Positions 5,029 to 7,150 of a DNA stretch of 7,150 nt are shown piece after piece. The number at the start of each line of letters is the position of its first letter. Position 1 is the stretch's first letter. The notes under the pieces are model-generated. The model worked only from the letters and a program-made list of their open reading frames with translations, was not told the DNA's origin and ran no database searches. The DNA comes from Rhodospirillales bacterium (GTDB taxonomy: Bacteria; Pseudomonadota; Alphaproteobacteria; Rhodospirillales; 2-02-FULL-58-16). Both the position numbers and the translations under genes were made by a program. The DNA lies in contig JAJFIG010000180.1 in assembly GCA_021775195.1 (NCBI GenBank), positions 1 through 7,150 of the forward strand, written 5' to 3'.

Positions 5029-6252
5029 ATGCGCGCAATATCATTATCTTTGCTTATTTTCTTTTGCTCCGTTGCCCTTGTGGCGCGGGCCGAAGAGGCA
5101 GCCTGGAAGGCCGTGACGCAGCCCGCCTTCGCCGATCATGTGGTGTCGTTCGAAATACCCGTCGGCTGGCAACGGGAAAATTCCGTCAATGACCGTGCCC
5201 TCCGTTTTCGCAAGGGTGAGAAATTTATCTTTTTTCCCCATTCGCGGCTCTACCTCCGGAAGCTGGTCAAGAACGCACAAAAAAAAGTCGTCGGGGAAGT
5301 CTTGATCATTATGCAACTGCATGACCTTCCGAAGCCGGTCACCCTCGACCGGTGGGTTGAAGTGTTGATCGAAGGCTGGAAGTCTTCAGCACATATCGTC
5401 TACGAGAAAGGATATGACCGGCTTCTGGATAAAAGAGCGTTCTATTACCTGAGTTCCGACGAAACTACCTGGATTAACGGCAAGAAAGTAAAAGCGACGG
5501 CACCGCACCGCAGGGAACAGGTCGCGGTATTGAACGACCGCGTGCTCATCGAGCTGTCCTATATAGCCAAGCCCACGGCGCTCTTCGAAGAGTATGCGCC
5601 GGTCTTCGAGCGCTTCGAAAAGAGTCTCAAGGTCACCCCCGTTTCGGACCTCGACCCCAATCAGATTTCGCAACTGTACAAAAGCCCCGAGATTCGCATC
5701 TCCCAGCGTCGGGACTATTACCTGGAAACCTCGTTTTCCATGGAACTGCCGCCGGGTTGGGGCGCCGACGAGGCGGCGGTCGAACCGGCGACGGCGAAAC
5801 GGCAACGTGGCCTGCTTGTGGTCGACGCCGGGCCCGATGGATTGTCGGACGATCTTGGGTTCCTGGTAGTGGTCGAAGGTATGCCCGTCACCGCCCTCTC
5901 CAGGAGCGACTACCTGGCAACCGCCGACCGGATCATCGCCACCTTGATGCCCGAACACGCCCCCGGCCAAGCCGTCGAGACCAAAGCCCTGCCGGACCCA
6001 TTTTTCTGCCAGTCCCGCCGCAAGCTGCGCCACGGCGAGGGAACCGGCAAGACTTTCGTCAAAACCTACACCGGCAAGGACCCCGACGGACGGGCCCTCA
6101 AAGCCCGGGTCTACACCGCCGGCGGCATGACCATGGTCTGCAATCTGGTCTACATCGACAATCCAACGGACTTCGACAAGTCGCTGCCGCTGATCGAGGA
6201 GATCGTCGGAAGCGTCAAGAGCAACGAGTACTCGCCCTCCTTCCGGCGGTGA
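5029..6252 (+). CDS. Secreted two-domain protein of unknown function, PsbP/MOG1-like repeats
   Basis: I do not recognise a named gene. The 407-residue product begins with a Sec-type signal peptide (MRAISLSLLIFFCSVALVARA, likely cut after A21) with no lipobox, so a periplasmic or exported soluble protein is expected. The mature part is two similar halves, about 36-203 and 229-398. Each opens with a strand and 'P.GW' (VVSFEIPVGW at 38-47; TSFSMELPPGW at 234-244) and each ends with a strand then a helix (LSYIAKPTALFEEY at 176-189; LVYIDNPTDFDKSL at 373-386) leading to 'f..S.K'. This outline resembles PsbP/MOG1-type or DcrB-like domains, often of unknown role in bacteria. The ATG at 5029 is preferred over a TTG at 4999 because AGGGGAAG lies at 5015-5022 and the signal peptide starts there. 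A decayed tail of a sister gene lies just upstream. The secretion call is firm, the fold tentative, the function unknown. Confidence 0.8.
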   Translation: MRAISLSLLIFFCSVALVARAEEAAWKAVTQPAFADHVVSFEIPVGWQRENSVNDRALRFRKGEKFIFFPHSRLYLRKLVKNAQKKVVGEVLIIMQLHDLPKPVTLDRWVEVLIEGWKSSAHIVYEKGYDRLLDKRAFYYLSSDETTWINGKKVKATAPHRREQVAVLNDRVLIELSYIAKPTALFEEYAPVFERFEKSLKVTPVSDLDPNQISQLYKSPEIRISQRRDYYLETSFSMELPPGWGADEAAVEPATAKRQRGLLVVDAGPDGLSDDLGFLVVVEGMPVTALSRSDYLATADRIIATLMPEHAPGQAVETKALPDPFFCQSRRKLRHGEGTGKTFVKTYTGKDPDGRALKARVYTAGGMTMVCNLVYIDNPTDFDKSLPLIEEIVGSVKSNEYSPSFRR

Positions 6253-6264
6253 TTGAAATCACCG
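6247..6264 (+). terminator. Hairpin overlapping the stop codon of the secreted-protein gene, possible terminator
   Basis: CGGTGAT (6247-6253) pairs with ATCACCG (6258-6264) over a TGAA tetraloop, with the TGA stop inside the 5' arm. No T-run follows, so it is not a standard intrinsic terminator. It may stabilise the 3' end of the mRNA or be incidental. Confidence 0.3.
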
Positions 6265-6436
6265 GCCACCCGAATAGGCCGCAATTCACCCGGTCGATCC
6301 TGCCACCGTTCATTTCCGCTTCCACGATCGGATCGGTGACCCAGTAACCCTTTGACCGCCGCCGCGGCCATCGGCCATAGTCCAGCCATCCCGAAGACCA
6401 GCACAACCATGAGGGCGAGGCCAGGGACAAACGACG

Positions 6437-7150
6437 ATGACCGGCTTTCTCCTCTACATGGTAACCGCGTTCGGCCTCGGGGCACTATTCCCCAGGCCCG
6501 CCGCCGGGCGGCAGGACTGGATGGGACTGCGCACCTTTGCCGGCGCCTGCCTGATGGTCATCGCGCTCTATGCCCTTCAGGCGTTGCTGGGCATCGGCGT
6601 CGCTCTGTCCGCCGGGCTGGTGGCGGGCCTCGGGGTGGCCGGTACGGGCTGGTTTCTCTGGCGCCATTGCCGCCACGGCCAGCTGGCCCCCGTCGTGTTG
6701 CATCCCGTGGTCGTTCTCTCTCTCGCCATCGTCGCTGTCGCCGCCTACCAGGGCGGCATCGGCTACATCCCCTACACCGGCGACGATTTCATGACCTGGA
6801 CCGGCAAGGCGCGGACCATCTTCGCCGTCGGTGACTACACCCGGGCGGTCCCCGACCTCCACCTTCCCTTCTATACCCCCGGCTGGCCCCTGGTGTTGCT
6901 CTACCCGTGGGCCATATTCGACACCTTCGACCCCGGACTGGCAGCCCCGGCATCAGCGGCCATGCATGTGGCCCTACTGGGCTTGGTCTTCGACGGGGTC
7001 CTTGCCGCGACTGCCCGGCGCGATCTTGGATCGCCGTCCGGCCGCATCCTGTGGGCATGGCTGTTCGTCCTCGCGGCCCTCCTCGCCGAGCTCTCGGGCA
7101 GGCTCTTCGCCATCAACCTGCTGGTCGAGCCGCCCCAGGTATATTGCCTG
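6437..7150 (+). CDS. Polytopic membrane protein, probable GT-C (family 39-like) glycosyltransferase (partial, N-terminal 238 codons)
   Basis: The frame starts at an ATG with AGGGA at 6423-6427 and stays open to the right edge for 238 codons. The protein is strongly hydrophobic: likely membrane segments at about residues 3-18, 33-51, 54-76, 86-104, 146-162, 173-190 and 204-220. A loop between the early helices has an acidic YTGDDFMTW (GDD at 115-117) followed by LHLPFYTPGWPLV (141-153). An acidic pair in the first large outer loop plus a downstream 'H.P.Y.PGWPL' is characteristic of GT-C enzymes that transfer sugars from polyprenyl-phosphate donors at the outer face of the membrane. This is pattern recognition from part of a protein; another polytopic family is possible. 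The 184-base gap from the previous gene suggests a separate transcription unit. Confidence 0.7.
   Translation, partial: MTGFLLYMVTAFGLGALFPRPAAGRQDWMGLRTFAGACLMVIALYALQALLGIGVALSAGLVAGLGVAGTGWFLWRHCRHGQLAPVVLHPVVVLSLAIVAVAAYQGGIGYIPYTGDDFMTWTGKARTIFAVGDYTRAVPDLHLPFYTPGWPLVLLYPWAIFDTFDPGLAAPASAAMHVALLGLVFDGVLAATARRDLGSPSGRILWAWLFVLAALLAELSGRLFAINLLVEPPQVYCL

Noticed and set aside
4698..5192. 164-codon plus-strand frame before the secreted-protein gene
   Set aside because: It starts with TTG, has no good ribosome site, and overlaps the start of the real gene in another frame. Only the remnant segment within it resembles protein.
6352..6834. 160-codon plus-strand frame overlapping the start of the membrane protein
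   Set aside because: Arg-rich translation typical of an out-of-frame GC-rich reading. The overlapping frame from 6437 has a ribosome site, clear membrane segments and stays open to the edge.
1..7150. CRISPR arrays, tRNA or rRNA genes, insertion sequences, prophage genes
   Set aside because: I saw no regularly spaced repeats, tRNA-like cloverleaf, rRNA segment, transposase motif or terminal inverted repeats.

Overview
The window is GC-rich, densely coded bacterial DNA. Codon use, protein character and the mix of families (MalK/UgpC-type sugar importer, CmuA-like corrinoid methyltransferase, LysR regulator) suggest an alphaproteobacterium. That placement is an inference; there is no rRNA or other taxonomic marker here.

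Left part (1-1409, minus strand): the start of a carbohydrate-type ABC importer operon. An ATPase of the MalK/UgpC family comes first and is coupled by a TGATG junction to a MalF/UgpA-type permease that runs off the left edge. The solute-binding protein and second permease, if present, lie outside the window.

Centre (1410-4631): a 376-base divergent promoter region separates the importer from a 639-residue plus-strand protein. That protein fuses an N-terminal uroporphyrinogen-decarboxylase-fold methyltransferase domain to a C-terminal B12-binding corrinoid domain, the architecture of the chloromethane methyltransferase CmuA. The promoter region holds a perfect 25-bp dyad (AATTCTTA-N9-TAAGAATT) and an identical 12-base element placed in mirror orientation 80-85 bases ahead of each of the two divergent genes, so shared regulation is likely. 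A LysR-type regulator follows convergently, two bases after the methyltransferase stop, with its own candidate LysR-type dyad in its promoter. Read together, importer, methyltransferase and regulator look like one small module for taking up and demethylating an unidentified methylated compound. The methyltransferase domain keeps one likely zinc Cys but lacks the usual His-X-Cys pair, so its substrate and chemistry may differ from the characterised members.

Right part (4632-7150): an intergenic stretch carries a frameshifted remnant matching the 3' end of the next gene, so this gene once had a tandem copy. The intact gene (5029-6252) encodes a secreted protein of two similar halves with a PsbP/MOG1-like look. 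After a short gap, a polytopic membrane protein, probably a GT-C type glycosyltransferase, begins at 6437 and runs off the right edge. These genes have no evident link to the central module.
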